Of a stretch of DNA of 64,000 bases, positions 47,184-60,240 are shown in pieces; positions within the stretch are counted from its first letter, which is position 1; every line of letters begins with the position of its first letter. A program made the position numbers and the translations under genes. The notes under the pieces are model-generated. The model saw only the letters and a list, made by a program, of their open reading frames with translations. It made no database searches and was not told the DNA's origin. This DNA comes from Austropuccinia psidii (Eukaryota > Basidiomycota > Pucciniomycetes > Pucciniales > Sphaerophragmiaceae), in contig JALGQZ010000018.1 in the NCBI GenBank assembly GCA_023105745.1, positions 10,677,338 to 10,741,337 of the forward strand, given 5' to 3'.

Positions 47184-48499
47184 TGTCAGGCCGTGTCTAT
47201 GATAAAGTAATAAAATAGTATATACAACTCTACCTGTGACTGTGACATGGATGAGAACTGGTTGAAAGGGGTTTAAAAGAGTATTTAATGGCTTTACTAA
47301 AGAATTTTAGTGGTGGTGAGTTCTTTTGCAAGCCCTGGGTGCAATAATTATCCGTTGGGTTACAATAATGACTACTAAAATACTTAAGATTAGAAGTATA
47401 CCTGTTTATTTTCCAAAATTATAACAGTTGTGGACAGTTGTACTACGTAGGAGTTCAAGGGAAGGATGGAGATTTCTCTTTTGGGCAGAGAAAGGGCCCT
47501 TTTTATCCAGGAATTGGGGGGAAAGGTCCTATGGACAACTGAATGTGGAGGAAGTGAAGATTTTTCACTCCATAGGAGTTCCTTTTGGTTTTCACAAGGC
47601 TTTTATATTCTGTATTGGAATCAGATATCATTTTGAAACCACATCTGGGCAATGTTCCCCAATATGGGGTGAAAATCTTCATCTGGATACCACACATCCC
47701 TCTTCTGACATGTATGACACATATAATGCTGCACAGAACCTGTATGGGACCCCAGTATTCAATGAACTATGACGTATTGAAGTATAAACAAGCTCATTTG
47801 TCTATTTGACGACTCATAATGATAGTTGTAGGATATTATCCCACAGTAAATGTGTATTGGCCACACTGTGGGATTTCATCCTTAAAATTTGTTGGTTTTT
47901 GAGGTATTGAGCCCAAAGTTGGTTGATTGGGTATTGTTAACATTAAATATGGAAATGTTGTTCCATGTTCAATTTTTGTTGTTCAGATATATGATTTTGT
48001 CAAAATTTTGTTCTAGATAATAAATGGGGAAATGGGTGACACTATCAGATATCTCTGATTGTTCTCTTTCTAAAAAGACCCCACTTTGAGTATCTCCCAC
48101 TAAAATTGTAGAAGTTAGATGAGAGCTGAATATTTCATTCAGCCTTATTTGAGCTTATTTTTCCCATAACTCTGTAGCTTTGGTGCTTGCTCAGCTTGGA
48201 TAGTACCATTGGATAACCCTGACCTAGCGCTTCAATTTTAATACCCATTTTCTGGGGTTAAGCCTCTTCTTCTGGATTTCCCATTGATGTGAAAATTAAG
48301 GTTTATTCCCAGAAACTTCTTTGAGCAAGAATAAATTTGTTATTATTTATCCAATGGTAATGGGACTTGTATATATGGAAACAGGCAAGTTCCCTCTTCT
48401 TATGGCTCAGGCACATGTTTTGGTGGTGTTTTGCTCTACCATTGGTTTATAGTGTTTGGCTGTCATGCTTGTGCTCTGGTTTTGAGTCACAGGCTGACC
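47184..48499 (-). repeat. 5' LTR-B of element B
   Basis: Plus-strand text begins tgtcaggccgtgtctatgataaag and ends gagtcacaggctgacc, with the last base of the expected tgaca changed. Length is 1,316 bp. It matches the 3' LTR on both sides of the nested insertion. Confidence 0.87.
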
Positions 48500-48504
48500 T
48501 CCCT

Positions 48505-49047
48505 AGTTCCAACATTGAGCTTTAATAAAATTAAAGGACTAAAGAAATTGTTAGATTACTTTGAAGGAGATTCCATGATAAAAGCCATACATGGCTCTAA
48601 TGGTGTGCAACTAGAATTAAAAGAATAATTAATTGAAAAACACCCAGCTGGCCCTGGTAGTCTCATACAGCCTTACAGTTCCAGTGATATTGATCTTTCC
48701 CCTTTGAGAAATATACCACCACTTTAATTCACCCTTCTAAAGGAAGGAGAGAAAAAGAAAGTTGTAACATTCCTTAAAGAAAGGAGGAGCATAAACAAAA
48801 AAGAAAGGAAATTCCTTGTAAGGTACAGAAGACCAACTCATGAAGATTAATTGCTACTTGAGAAGGATATAGCTCATGCTCATAAGCTATTAAGGAAGTC
48901 AATACATTCAAAAAAGACCCAAAGAATAATAAAATGAAACATTATTGACCTTGAAGACTAAAAAAATCTATTGAAGAGGTAGGAATGTGGATGATAACTT
49001 AATTAGCTACATTAGATTGTGGTAAAAGTGTATTTGGTGGTAGAGAA
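48505..49047 (+). pseudogene. Ty3/gypsy integrase tail and chromodomain, second copy, right part
   Basis: It continues the remnant interrupted at 36,763: the NFNNIKG-like module, then LDYFEGDSMIKAIHGSNGVQ (48,540-48,620), then a chromodomain-like region (about 48,760-48,900) and the polypurine tract ggtggtagagaa at about 49,036-49,047. It matches 3,701-4,220. Stops interrupt it. Confidence 0.75.
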
Positions 49048-49240
49048 TGTGATCCTTTGATATATGACCACATATCAAAAACAGTCACAAACAAACTTTG
49101 TAAAACTTATTTTTTTAAGAAGAATTGAAATGAAAATCTTGGAATAAATAAAAATGCAATAAAAAACATAAATTCTTGATTATGTCACAAACCAATGAAT
49201 AAACATTTTAAATAGTAAAAACAATTGAACACAACACTTT
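49048..49240 (+). mobile_element. Truncated LTR-A, second copy
   Basis: It starts tgtgatcctttgatatatga and matches 4,221-4,415, with the same abrupt end followed by minus-strand gag DNA. The empty LTR-C site ttagg lies just beyond, at 49,265-49,269. Confidence 0.65.
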
Positions 49241-49269
49241 CTTCATTCAGAATTTTCCGGATGGTTAGG

Positions 49270-50500
49270 CATAATATTTTTTACGCTTTGTTACAGGACT
49301 CATGAGTATGTGTCCCACCAAAATAAGTACAAAAACCCTCTTTCAATCTTCTGTCCTTTTCAGAACCACTGAGCTTGTGGTTGTTATTAAGAAGGGAAGA
49401 ATGGTTTTTGACTATCCTTTCATCCTTGAAGCTGTCATTTCTCCATTAATATGATCTTGAAGAAACTTGAACATGCAAATATCTTGATGTTGAAGGGTAA
49501 GTATTCTTCTATGAATGTAAGTTATTCTACTTCTTCCTTGAATTGTACCTGGTATCAAGGTCCAGGGGAATATGCATCAAGCCTTCAAGAGCCTCAATTG
49601 CTAAATTATAGCAGGCCAATTGATACAGAATACTGGAGGCCAATACTTTCCTGAAATGATTAACCAAAGACCTTTGAACACAATCTCCAATCCTTTAAAC
49701 AAAAAACCTTGAAACCAGAAATGTACAAGAATACATTCACAGCTTCCTTCATCCTTAAAAATAAATTTCAGATTCAGGTTTGTTCAATTAATTGGGATCT
49801 CCAAAAAAGGTATAGATTCATATTTCAAATAAGGCTCAATTGTTGAGAAGGGATCCTGGGCCAATGTTAGAAAGATTAGAAGTATATGGACCTTTCCATT
49901 TTCTATCCCTGAAAGTTAGAAGGGAGATTTAAAGAATAACTTTCAAGCTTTTTGATGAATAATTTAATTAATAATGATAGGAGAGAAAATGGAAATACCA
50001 GATGAAACTTCTCAATCTGATTATTTTAGTACCATCGAATGTTTATTTAAACTTCATAGAGGGAGTATTGAAGCTTTAGAGGATGTATCTGATTCAACAT
50101 TGGTCATCATCTAAGTCATTGTTTGGAGAATGACCAATAGAGCTATGTTAGTCTGATGTGAGAAAAGCAGATCAAACTGAAATATAGTTAATCCTTGGGT
50201 AATCTCAGCTGGCCCAGCAAGATCTGTGACACTTTAAATACTTTCAAACTCTTCCTCTTCCATGGAATTCTCCTCCTCCTGTCCAATATCTCCATCACGA
50301 ACTCAAAAAGTGGCCACTAAAACATTTGGGAAAGGAAAAACCACACCTGAAATCAAACTTGATATTCTGAGCCCTTCCCCTTCCTTCCTGGATAGTTATT
50401 CTCCTTCCATATTTGGTCCTTAATTGAGGAACTTCTGGGGTATCATCAAAAAATCCCTTTGTGACAGGATTGAGATAATATTTCATTCTGTTCTGATATA
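49270..50500 (-). pseudogene. Ty3/gypsy gag remnant (second copy)
   Basis: It matches 6,290-7,600. The best-preserved stretch, 50,486-50,295, reads FFDDTPEVPQLRTKYGRR, corresponding to the gag N-terminus. The capsid-like part around 49,560-49,760 is alignable to the first copy but broken. Many transversions and indels separate the two copies. Confidence 0.65.
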
Positions 50501-53021
50501 TTTTCTGATATTTGGGAGGTGAGTATTAAGCTTCAATAAAAAAATGAATAGAAGAAACTAATTTTTAGTGTGAAAATATGAGCAAAACAAAATAATAAAG
50601 TCTTGAAGTCAAATAAAATCAATATCTTTAGCAAAAATCAAAATGAATGATATCTTCAGGTCAATCACTAAATAAATCAGTTTTGAGTAATTATTTGAAA
50701 AAAATAGTTCTCAAATAAAATGACTTAATGGTCACAAAAACAAAATCATTAGATCAACTGAAATTCTTTAATTCAAATCAGCTTATGGTTAAATCAGTCA
50801 AATACAATAATTTACAATGAGGACTTTCTGTTAATTAAAGTTAATGAACAATGAATCAATATCAACTTTTGTGTATGAATATATTTAATTAAAATGAATT
50901 TATGACAGGCTTCAATGATAAGATTTAAAGCTGCGACCATCATGAAATTTAATGGAATGAAAAATACTGAAAATGGCAAGCCAAAATATTCCAAAATAAA
51001 TAGAAGTTTTGATGAAAATTGAAAGAAAGTTTTGAAGAGAAAATCAATTCATGAGGATAAAGAAATTCGTTGAAATTGAGATAACTGATGATAAAGATCA
51101 ATGAAATTAATAAAGGTTCATAATTGATGAATTAATGAGTTTGGATAAAAATTAGAACCAAAAAATGAAAGAGTCAATTATGAGTGGATTGATATAATTT
51201 CAAAAAGGTTCTTGGAGAAAAAAACAGTAAAGTAAAATGAATTATATTTATTAGAAAAGAGTTCAGCTCAAAAATTAGTAAGCAGAAAAAAGAAGACAAT
51301 GTACAAAAGTCCAACTAATTATATTGTAGTTTCCCTGTTTCAATGTGTGCGGAGTTAATAAAAGAATTAGTGAGGATGTGACCAAAAATACGCAATGAAA
51401 AGAGAAGGAATGGGTGTAACTTAATGAGTTATTATTATTAATATTCATTATCAGAAGATGGGAAAAAATAATGAATCAAAATAACTCCATTGATGAGTTA
51501 ATGAGGGATGTAAGATTTTGCAATATTATATGAATATTTTACAATCTGATCCTTGTAGGTTGAAACTCATATTTATGATTAGTAGAAAGATTTAGTGTCT
51601 TTTCTCGGGAAAGGTCCCTTGGCCGCATTGGAAATGAAATTTTTATATTAAAATACACACATTGTTGTGCTGAATTATCCATAATATTAAATGTAATACA
51701 GATGTTGGAGATTTGGTATATATGGATTGAATTGAGCTTTACCTGGTTTAATGACCTTTGACACCTTGACAGCTGGTCTTGGTTCATCCTCTGTGTAATT
51801 ACACTCAAGGGTGAAGCCTTACTGAAGGAGGATCATGGTGTTCAGTTACTATAGCTGTTCATTCTAGAGCTTTTCCTATTTTAATCATTTTCATTCATTA
51901 CTTGAGAATTTATTATAATTTCATAAATTTATAATGAGAGGATATGAGTGGCAGGTGAATATTCACTATAACGAATGAGGTATAATGATATTATGCTCAT
52001 TTTGAAGAAGTAACATGTCCATCAATGAAACCACAGTAAAAAGAACCCATTTTGAGAATTTTGAGAGCTAAGCCCAATTGATAAGGGCCCTTGGTTCCTT
52101 GGTCGGTTTCTGGACTGGAGCGTACTGAGGGATCTAGAGTGTGGAGGGTTTCCTATAGGAAATATGGGCATATTTGGGAAGCACTGGGTTTATGAAAAAG
52201 GGGCGTCCTTAGGGGACAGGATTGAAAAGAGCTCAAAAAATAGGGGTTCCTGAAACTTTTACTGGTACCAAGCAGCCAAATGGGTGACAGTACAAGAATT
52301 TCCAAAAACCTTTGTAGTTGCAATTCCTCCAGAAATGTAATGAAAAATCTAGCTGTAAGAGTTACAACCAATTATTTAGAATTGGTTGACATGATTTGTG
52401 ACACACAACAGTATTAATGTTTTAAAATTCTTGATACAATTATCCTCATAAACATTTTAGTTAATCAATAAATCTAATTAGTATCTTATAAGAGGAACAA
52501 GTGATTACCATACTAATAACTACTATCTCATAATATTAGAGCTTGTAAATAATCATTAGATATTCTTAGAGTTGATTCCCTCTGACATTTATTTCTTTGA
52601 GCTTTTCAAACCCAATTTCAATTTATTAGCACTTATTGATAGATCAATACTGAAATAATTATCCTAGAACATGAGAAAACAAATCTCAAAATGCTTCAAC
52701 AGAAATGAAAAAGGTTTTTTTTGTCATTTTAATTTTTAGGAACTGAATAATTTAACCCAAGCAGAAGAGTATCCAAAACTATTAAAACTAAGAGGTGGGA
52801 ATTGCCAGTTGTGGAAGAATTAATTTTTGTGTTCCAATTATTTTCACTTCTTTAAAGGAATAAACCAAAAAGATAGAAGTTTGGCAAAAGGAATTTTCAA
52901 ATCATTATTTCCTCAAAAAAGGTGAAAGACACAGAAATGATCTGCCTCATGAGGTATATTTTCACATTATGCCATATTTTTTCAAATAATATTTTGGGCA
53001 ACCTTACATCAATATTAGAAG
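50501..53021. other. Unassigned AT-rich repeat DNA, second copy
   Basis: No gene is seen. It aligns with 7,601-10,013 with frequent small indels. Confidence 0.35.
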
Positions 53022-54419
53022 CTTCAGGGTGATGCTATGATGTATCTTTACAATTATTATAAAAAACTTTCAATCTGAGTGTGACAAGAAAGTAATGATG
53101 ATCAATTAATGATAGATGGTTGAAAGGGCTATACTAAAGATTGAAGTGATGGTCGGTACTACTAATAGCCCTGGTTGCGATGTGTAACTGTTGGTTTATA
53201 ATAAGAAACCCTAAGATAATTAAATATTATATTTATACGTGCTATATTCTGAGGGTACCTCTTTGTCAAAAAGCTATATCACATAAAAATACTAGAACAA
53301 AATGATGGATTTGCCTTTTGGTTAGGAAAAGGTTCCTTTTATGATCTTCTGGGGTAGTGGGAGGTTTCTTACCTCTGCACATGACCACATAGTTAAACTC
53401 TTAACTACTATAGGCTGGTTTATGTATCTAAAGATCCCATACAGACCAGTATTTGGTTGAGATGTTTTTTTATAACCACAAGTTGTCATTTTTACCTTGT
53501 ACAGGGTGAAGAGTTTTCACCAATGGAGTTCAAAGGTATGTTCCAGTGCTTCCGATGTGTCAAAATGTTACAGAAAATTCCTGTTTACTCTTATTTTTCA
53601 GATTATGAGAAATTCAAAAATAGAAAGAATTAAATTAAATTATATGGACACCTTTCCCACAGCAAAACCCCATGTTGGCTAGTGTGGGATTATAATCTTA
53701 AAACCTGAATATATTTTTCATTGTTCAAGATAGAGACCTCAAAAGTGGCTTATTTTATACTCCTTGATGAATTCTACAAAATGGATAATTGTTTGGTATA
53801 GCTAGCATCAAATATGGCAAAGTTATACCAATTCTAAATTCCATTATCAATTTGTGGATTTGGTATGAATCCTGTATTGAACCTTTTTCTCTGTAATGTT
53901 TGTTCTAGATGAACTACAAAGAAGTGGATGGGACCATCATAAATCCATGATTGGGATTTTTCTAAAGATACCCCACTTGACCTATCTCACACTAAAACTG
54001 TAGAAGTTAGATGAGCGGAGGTGGATATTTTTTTCACCCTCATTTGGCTTATTTTTAGCCATAACTTCTGTATCTTTGATGATAGCTTAATTTGGATGGT
54101 ACCATTAGATAGTCCTGATTGGGAGCTTCAGTTTGAATACCTATTTGATTGGGTTCTGCCACTTCCTCTGGATTTCACATGGCAGGTGAAAATCAAGGTT
54201 TATGCTCATTTCTTGTATTGAGCTGGAATAACTCTGCCATTACTTGTCTTATGGTTGAGAGAGTTGTATCTTTGTAATGAGGTGACTTTCCCCTTTAATT
54301 AGACACCCCTTATGAGATTTTTTTAATAAGTCTACTTTTAGTGGGCATTATTTGTCTACCATTGTTTCATCGTATTTTGGTGTCATGCTTGGGCTCTGTA
54401 TTTGAGTCGAAGGTTGAGG
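53022..54419 (-). mobile_element. Solo LTR-B-like element (second copy)
   Basis: It matches 10,014-13,327 without the nested LTR-D. Ends are decayed: cttcagggtgatgctatgat at the left and gagtcgaaggttgagg at the right. The LTR-D empty site lies at about 53,932-53,946. Confidence 0.7.
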
Positions 54420-55709
54420 AGACGGCTTTTTACTTATATGCAACCTTTTATTATGGAACATTATGAAGCAAATTACCAACAATGAGGTAATTAACTCAAA
54501 ATATAGAGGTCAGTTGGTGCCATTCTCTTGAAATGGGAGCTTTTGTCAAAGGAAGATCTCCATCAAAATTGATAATTCAGAACCAACTTGGAACAAAATT
54601 TACTTTTTTCTGACTTTTAACACAAAAAATTGAGCATCATTGACTTAATTTTAAGGTAAAAGTTGATTTTTATAATTCCCAAAATTATATTTTTCCAAAT
54701 GTTTCCTCATTTATGAACTAATAATGTAGGTTTAATTTTTCCTATTATTAGGTCATAGTATCTTTTGAAAAGATATATTCAAATTGGAATAGATTTATCT
54801 TAAACAAATCATCCAGAATACTTGATTTACACTTTCTTGATTACTTCATTGATAGATCAAATAAGGCTTGAGCACTATCATTTTCTGGATGAAGAAAAAA
54901 AGAAATATCAAACCACTTATCTTATAAATGTGAGGATGATTTCATTTATTGTGCATATTTGGTTATAATAGGATCTGATGCTAATATTTTACTCATAGCA
55001 GTCACCAAATATAACTTTCCTTGTTATCAGGAAGATGAAAATGGATTCTATTATATGATTGAAAACCTTTTGGAGAATATATTGAAAGAATTTAAAATCA
55101 AATACCATGAATGAGGGGAAATTTCAAGTTTATAAGCTTGAGATGACAATACTAACACGATTGAATGCAAGCTTCGTCCATATGATCTTTTCCTGTTATG
55201 GATACGGGAGGGTTTCTGCCCATTTCAGTTTATGAATTTATTCCAATTTGTATATTTTTGGATTTATGGGCATCATTACATTGGCGTTGAAAAGGCATAA
55301 CAGAAAATTTCTTGCGATGTAATGCCCCTTTTGAAGTGAATGACAATACTCAAAAAGGCCCTTTCATTTGATGCATGATGAACGCCGATTGGCGCACCTG
55401 AGAACTTTTGAATGAAGAAACACAAAAAGCCTTGAGCATATTCAAGTCAAACTATCAGTCATCCCTTTTTTATCATTTGTTTTAATACACCTATCCAGAC
55501 GCAAAACGTTAACCGATGAAATTATCAATAAATAAACATGCGGAAATGGTATTAAAGTTACAAGTACTTGATCTTTTTGATAGGTTGTGGAGGGATTTCT
55601 CTATTCACAATGGCCTTTATTGTGGGGTTTATATAACTAATACAAAATGAAAGACGCAGGTGTGAATGTGTGGTATCACATTGAGCAAGACTTATCAAAT
55701 TTTAAGTCA
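54420..55709. other. Flank downstream of UPRT, second copy
   Basis: No gene is seen. It contains a stretch (about 54,560-54,830) with little counterpart in the first copy. From about 55,290 to 55,709 it is almost identical to 13,960-14,384. Confidence 0.5.
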
Positions 55710-56644
55710 TCATCCTATTGTATTAAAGAGACGATCCCCACTATCGCCTAGCCCCGGAAATATCATTCCATTTTGTAATTCTTGATCAACCCCACCACAC
55801 CAAATTTCAAGACCCTTGCATCCACTTATTACAGATTTGAGACCAGGCATACTTGCCAAAATGGTGATCAACTTGATGTTTTGGATATCAATTCCGGCGT
55901 CTTGTAAAATGTTGCAAGCCGCGATCGCTGTCCCACCTAGATTTGAAACCAAAGTTATATCATGGCTATTTGTCTTTTAACTCGAGTCAACACAGAATAA
56001 TACATACCCGTAGCCAAGATGGGATCAAGCAAAAACACAGTTTCAATATTTGGCTTTTCAGGTAGCTTTTGAAAATATTCCACTGGTTGTAAGGACACTT
56101 TATCACGAAAGAGTCCAAGATGAAAGACGGACGCTTCCGGGAATATATCCAGAAAAGCTAAAAAAAGCGATATTTAACTGCTGATCTGAAGGTCTACCAT
56201 AGGTTACTTCTTACCGTCTGTCATGCCGAGTCCAGCTCTAAGAATTGGGGCAATTCCTATACGCCCCGAAAGAGTGGTCCCAATGTAGGGGGCCACTGGA
56301 GATTGTAACTGTTTTATGGTTCAAAACTCAAGATAAATAGCTTTGAACAAGACAGTGGGAGAAGAAAACAAGTAGCCCACCCCCTCAATCGATACAGTCT
56401 CTAAGCTACGTGAAGCTTCGACTGCCAAAAATAACGAAAGGTCTTTTAGTAACTTTCCTAAAGAGAGACGAATGAGAGAATTGATAGTTGGATGAGCGTC
56501 TCTATCTCAAATTGATTCTTGGGGAAACTTGAAAAATCATGTTTTAATTAAGGAAATCACTCAACGAAACTCCGAGCTGGAAGTATTCTTATTCCTCAGC
56601 TGCGAAATTTTGCATTTGACAACAGGGTGGGAAGAGCTGCACAT
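55710..56644 (-). CDS. Uracil phosphoribosyltransferase, five exons (copy 2)
   Basis: Exons on the minus strand: 56,644-56,566, 56,457-56,381, 56,308-56,215, 56,157-56,008 and 55,936-55,710. All splice sites are conserved and the predicted product is again 208 residues. By eye it differs from copy 1 at three coding bases, giving L14S and V121I plus one silent change, and at about five intron bases. The PRPP loop (126-137) and uracil-binding loop (194-204) are unchanged. Position 14 is in the N-terminal helix just after HPVVK, so the Leu to Ser change may be mildly damaging. The frame is intact. Both copies probably encode active enzyme in UMP salvage; that is inference from intactness. The 5' end has the same uncertainty as copy 1. 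Confidence 0.93.
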
Positions 56645-57160
56645 GTTCCGTTTCTGAACCGTTAGTGCGTGGCTCTAAGTTGGAATGATCCAAATTGTTT
56701 GAGCTTACAAGTGAAGATTTTGGAGTGCATCAGTTGATTCCATCTTATAGATATTTTTAGAAAATTATTTTGGATGATGATTTTTGATAGCAGAAATTTG
56801 GAAGCTGGATGGAAAATGAGGATAAGGAAATCTGAAGGGAGCGGTCAAAAAGCAAAATGAGTTGCCGCAGTGGGAAAATGAGCGGAGAATCAGAAGGCGC
56901 ATACAACTGGCCCTGTTCAGACAACGCGTTGGGGCTTAGCCTGCGCTCTCAGGCAAAAGGACCACCACCAAGTTTGTGAGTGGAAATCTTTCCATAAAGT
57001 GGGATTTAGAAGCTAATTTTATGCCATTTCAACTTGAAAATCACTTTTTGGGGGAAGCTAAATTGCACTGAGGTTAATTTGTCTGGAACAAGGCAGGAGC
57101 AAACAAAAATTTTTCTTAGAAAATCCTCAAAAAGGACTTCAAAATCTGTTCTTCAAAATG
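56645..57160 (-). promoter_or_regulatory. Conserved upstream region of UPRT (copy 2)
   Basis: It is nearly identical to 15,320-15,840, after which identity falls. It presumably holds promoter and 5' leader; no core element is certain. Confidence 0.45.
56857..56979 (+). other. 40-codon divergent open frame upstream of UPRT (copy 2)
   Basis: This is the counterpart of 15,532-15,654, same length, starting MSCRSGKMSG and ending KGPPPSL. It has three amino-acid changes and no silent change relative to copy 1, which does not favour a protein under selection. Confidence 0.25.
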
Positions 57161-60100
57161 AGTTATTTAAGAAATTTTCAAGATTTCCTTGATTCTTCCA
57201 AGTTTTATTATCAATTTCAAATGTCTGAAATAGAAACTGGATATGTGAACAAATGAAACATTCAATTCAAGGAACCTATTAGTTTGTGACTAGATACTGT
57301 GGTGCTTCATACTATTAGTACCAGAATGAAGCTATCCAAGAAAACTTCCAAATTTTCAACATAACAATAAAGTAGTAGGGGGTGTCAAATTCATCCAATC
57401 TCACCTAAAAAAAAATTAAATTACAAACACCATGACAAAAAAAACAAGTTTTTCATGTGTAAATTACATTCAATTTCAACTCAGTGCCCGGGTATTGTGA
57501 CAAAATGTTGTTTTTCGGGGATTTGATGAATGAACCCTACCCCAAATTATATTTTGCTATGGATTCATAATTCATATGTGTATTATTTATTCTTTCTGAA
57601 ATCCATTTTCACAAATCCCTTGAAAAAAAGTGGCATTCAATTATCATGCCTTGAGCCAAATCAAAACCCACCAAGGCAAGATCATAGGCCACCTTCGGCT
57701 TTCCTCATCCATCTTGTTATTGAAGAAGCTCAGATTACTTAACAATAATCAATTTCCTCTCAATAAAATCAAATTTTCAGTCATGTTCTGGTACTAGCCA
57801 TTCAACTTTCATAGGAACACCCCCTTTATCAAAGAAGGATAGCTTTTGACTTATGAAAACTGAGATGAACAAGGGATATTGCCATAAATTAAACCTAATT
57901 TCAAGCAGAATTCAAGATTGGTGGAAAACATACAAAAAACATATATGGAAACCAAGCAAATTTTAAAACTAAACTCAACCTCGTTTAGCGGAAGAAGACA
58001 ATTGTAAATGTATGAAGTCAATTTATGGAAGGCTTGAGTCCTTCCTTAGTAGAAATGAGAACACCCTTTGGGCATAGGCCCAAGGGGAATCTTCTTTAAA
58101 GTTGATATTTTCAAGAAAAAGATGGTTTGAATAATCATTATGAGAATGAAATTCAAAAAATGAATGTTAGTCATCTTGTGCCGTGCCAACTTTTGTGATA
58201 TCTTGAGCTTTAATTTTCATCTTCAAAAGTAATAGTTGGCTTTTAGCCACATCTTTGATATTTACCTTCTGCTTAATGATGATTATTATGATATAATTCA
58301 AAATGATAGCCTTAATTATGAATTTGTATGTCTTCTTGAGTATTATACTTATCAATAACATGAATCATGGGAGTTTATTTTTTAAGCCAAGTAAGCTGAA
58401 TGCAAATTTGACACAAAAGAGGAATCCAGGACCTACTCCAAACATAAATGAAAATAGTGGTCCAAGGAAGAATATGATTTATATTTTTGTACCATATTAT
58501 GAAGTGTTTGTGGAATCCAGCAAGAAAGGTACCTCTCATGAATATTAATATTCAGTTGAATCTCACTGATTAAATACTGTTTTTTAGCCCATGAGTGGTA
58601 CAGAGATAAATGGTTTAAGGGTAAGTCAAAGAATTATGAAATTCAAAAGTTTGAATAGAGTAAATTTCAAAAACATTGGAGTTTGATTAGGGACAGTGCA
58701 AAATGAAACATAAATTCAAAAAAAAGTAATAAGTGGTTTTAGTTGAAGGGAACAAACAACAAGGCTGAGCTGATAATATGAGAATATCGTGGCTTCATGT
58801 AATCACAGTTAATACATGATCACAGTTTTCATTTATAGATGTACCAATTTCCCTTTGGTAATTCCTCCGTACATTGACCCAATTATTCAAAGTTGTAATT
58901 GTCATATCAATTGAGTTATATGATACACTTCTTGAGATAATGTGTTGACATACATAATGTGAGCATGTGGAACTGTTTCAGTTTTTTCTTGAATCATGAG
59001 AATTAAATCAAATTTTCAAGTTCATTTTTGAAAATAACATTTGGAATAGAAAATCTCAATCAATTTTCAGTCTTGTCCATGTGTTTTATGGTAACATTTG
59101 ATTTCTCAATGGAATTTTGCATTTTAAAACTCGTTGAAATTGAGCCTGTGAGGGTTAATTGGATATTTGGGTTGTGATTGACTTGACTTGTTACTTGAAT
59201 GTGAATTTTTGAATTATTAAAAACATAATTGTAATTTCATGTTTGCAGAATTTTCCCACTGGACCTGAAAATTTATCTTTTCATGTTTAGATGTTAGTTT
59301 ATTATGTTTTTCAATGAATTTTCTTTGGAATTTACCACATCTAACTCAATGAGGGGTGCTTAAGGGGAGAAACTTGAGTTAAATTGGATTAATGTTTCCT
59401 TCTTATTTGAAAGGAAATGTCGAGTTTGTTTGTAGGGTTTTCATTTTATGTTTAATTTTTGCTATATTTTCAAGTGTTTTGATTATACTTCAATTTCCAT
59501 TTTTTTATTTTTGGACTTGAATTCAAATTATGTATGAATTTTCAGGATGACTATATGATATAGTTCTAAGATGATGATAATTGAAGAGGCTCACCAGAGA
59601 ATAAAGGTCATAAAAAGAAACCTATGAACAATAATGTGAGTAGGATAGATTAATAGAGCACACCTGAAGATGTGCAATAGAGAATGAAAGTCAGCAGAAG
59701 GAACCCAGAGAGATTAAGCTCAGTAGACTGGATGAGTTCTGATTTACCCAGCGCCAATAACGTATATATATATAATGTTGAGGAGTAAGAACACATAGTC
59801 ATCTTGGAACAACTAGTCTTCCTATGAAACAAAGGAAGTGGCTTTGAGCTAGTTCAGCCAGAAATATAGACTAACTGATGTCTTACTCTGAACTAGTGAA
59901 AGCGGCACAGACAATAAGTAACTTAACACCCTCCCATTATCCAACCTCACAATTGAATTTGTTTGCACTGAGCCATATGTTGAATTCAGAATAGAGGTTC
60001 ATTAAAGAGATCTCAAATCATGTCTTGACTGAGGATATAAGAGAAACAATAATGCTTTCTTTGAGAACATTCTGGAACCAGTGAAATGAAAGTTTGATGT

Positions 60101-60240
60101 GATGCATCTGATATTAATAAAGTGGATTCTTTATTAATTAAAATTAACCTTGATTATCACAAAACAGATCTTCCTTTACTGGTATCCCAAAATTGGGGAC
60201 AAGATCAAACAACCAATTTATGTCTTGAAAGAAATTAGAG
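57161..60240. other. Unassigned repeat DNA, second copy
   Basis: It aligns with 15,841-18,900 with many differences. No conserved open frame or retrotransposon domain is recognised. Around 60,140-60,230 there is a short stretch with no clear counterpart in copy 1. Confidence 0.4.

Larger units (their letters stand above)
36764..48499 (-). mobile_element. Element B: Ty3/gypsy retrotransposon with nested LTRs
   Basis: It is inserted into the plus-strand integrase remnant of the second duplicate. Flanks are tttct (36,759-36,763) and tccct (48,500-48,504); the uninterrupted first duplicate has ttcct (3,696-3,700), so each flank differs from it by one transition. Minus-strand order: 5' LTR 48,499-47,184, primer-binding-like site, leader, gag, RT, RNase H, integrase, chromodomain, polypurine tract, 3' LTR 39,618-36,764. 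The protease and gag zinc knuckle are deleted. Solo LTR-B at 37,424-38,917 and solo LTR-C at 40,168-42,005 are nested inside it. Confidence 0.9.
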
